Positions 63,225 to 64,000 of a stretch of DNA of 64,000 nt are shown here, one piece after another. Source of the stretch: Achromobacter aloeverae. Lineage in GTDB: Bacteria > Pseudomonadota > Gammaproteobacteria > Burkholderiales > Burkholderiaceae_B. Position 1 is the first letter of the stretch; every line of letters begins with the position of its first letter. The notes beneath the pieces were generated by a model. The model saw only the letters and a list, made by a program, of their open reading frames with translations, did no database searches and had not been told where the DNA came from. The translations under genes and the position numbers were made by a program. Where the stretch lies: contig NZ_PYAL01000005.1 of NCBI RefSeq assembly GCF_004121055.1, forward strand, positions 62,001 through 126,000, read 5' to 3'.

Positions 63225-64000
63225 ATGGCCCGCAAAACCCCGATCGAGCGCTACCGCAACATTGGCATCTCTGCGCACATCGATGCAGGGAAAACCACCA
63301 CGACCGAACGCATCCTGTTCTACACGGGCGTCAATCACAAGATTGGCGAAGTGCATGATGGCGCCGCCACCATGGACTGGATGGAACAGGAACAGGAACG
63401 TGGCATCACCATTACGTCGGCCGCGACCACGGCGTTCTGGCGTGGCATGGCTGGCAACTATCCTGAGCACCGCATCAACATCATCGACACCCCGGGGCAC
63501 GTCGACTTCACCATCGAAGTCGAACGCTCCATGCGCGTGCTCGACGGTGCTTGCATGGTTTACTGCGCGGTGGGCGGTGTGCAGCCCCAATCGGAAACCG
63601 TGTGGCGTCAGGCCAACAAGTATGGCGTGCCCCGCCTGGCCTTCGTCAACAAGATGGACCGCACCGGCGCCAACTTCTTCAAGGTCTACGATCAGCTGAA
63701 GGGCCGCCTGCGCGCCAACCCCGTGCCCATCGTGATCCCGATCGGCGCCGAAGACACGTTCGCCGGCGTGGTCGACCTGATCAAGATGAAGGCCATCCTG
63801 TGGGATGAAGCCAGCCAGGGCACCAAGTTCGACTACGCCGACATTCCCGCCGAGTTGCAAGCGACGGCCGAGGAATGGCGCGAGAAGCTGGTCGAGTCGG
63901 CCGCCGAGTCGTCCGAAGAGCTGATGAACAAGTACCTGGAAACGGGTTCGCTGGAAGAAGCCGAAATCAACAGCGGCATCCGTCAGCGCACCATCGCTGG
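63225..64000 (+). CDS. fusA: Elongation factor G (5' part; cut by the window end)
   Basis: 258 codons are visible of about 700. G1 [17 protein letters not shown]2 [16 protein letters not shown]3 DTPGHVDF and G4 [10 protein letters not shown] are intact. AAGGA ribosome site, 18 bases after rpsG. Catalyses ribosomal translocation. Confidence 0.98.
   Translation, partial: MARKTPIERYRNIGISAHIDAGKTTTTERILFYTGVNHKIGEVHDGAATMDWMEQEQERGITITSAATTAFWRGMAGNYPEHRINIIDTPGHVDFTIEVERSMRVLDGACMVYCAVGGVQPQSETVWRQANKYGVPRLAFVNKMDRTGANFFKVYDQLKGRLRANPVPIVIPIGAEDTFAGVVDLIKMKAILWDEASQGTKFDYADIPAELQATAEEWREKLVESAAESSEELMNKYLETGSLEEAEINSGIRQRTIA

Overview
The window is GC-rich DNA from a beta-proteobacterium of the Bordetella/Achromobacter type (Alcaligenaceae). 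This rests on the gene order mnmG-rsmG-parA-(GNAT)-parB ... tRNA-Tyr/Gly/Thr-tuf-tRNA-Trp-secE-nusG-rplKAJL-rpoBC ... rpsL-rpsG-fusA, on the protein lengths (RpoB 1370 aa, RpoC 1416 aa) and on a DUF4148 protein. The species cannot be fixed from sequence alone.

Left part (1-10 kb): a capsule/exopolysaccharide locus with a GT2 glycosyltransferase, Wzx-like flippase, acyltransferase-3, Wza-like export protein, WecG/TagA-type transferase, EpsL-like outer-membrane barrel, WcaJ-like initiating transferase and ManC. Middle left (10.5-30.5 kb): a cellulose operon bcsD-bcsP-bcsQ-bcsA-bcsB-bcsB-bcsZ-bcsC with two tandem bcsB genes. It runs into a Wss-type cellulose acetylation module made of two tandem SGNH (WssF-like) genes, a WssG/AlgF-like gene, a WssH/AlgI MBOAT and a WssI/AlgJ-like gene. 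A CE4 polysaccharide deacetylase is inserted on the opposite strand. The genes suggest a c-di-GMP-controlled, probably O-acetylated cellulose matrix beside a second, mannose-nucleotide-dependent polysaccharide.

Centre (30.5-36.3 kb): the chromosome origin region. It is almost gene-free except for a DUF4148 protein, a methionine-type aminotransferase and a cold-shock protein. Two collinear origin modules lie exactly 708 bp apart. Each starts and ends with a perfect DnaA box and is followed by an AT-rich stretch. Further DnaA boxes lie between and outside the modules, a second DnaA-box cluster lies at 34.4-34.8 kb, and four parS sites lie at 35.1-36.3 kb. dnaA itself is not in the window.

Right part (36.3-64 kb): rightward housekeeping genes. 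The mnmG-rsmG-parA-GNAT-parB-asparaginase run has overlapping or abutting genes. It is followed by a DeoR-type repressor, a decayed ThDP-enzyme pseudogene next to a tRNA promoter, the tRNA-tuf operon, secE-nusG-rplKAJL-rpoBC, a small accessory island (an unrecognised protein, a TssQ-like lipoprotein, a pseudokinase-TM-PEGA protein), then rpsL-rpsG-fusA, with fusA cut by the window end.

The best candidates for something not well described are the duplicated origin module, the double duplication (bcsB and wssF) plus antisense deacetylase in the acetylated-cellulose cluster, and the C-lobe-only pseudokinase paired with a TssQ-like lipoprotein.
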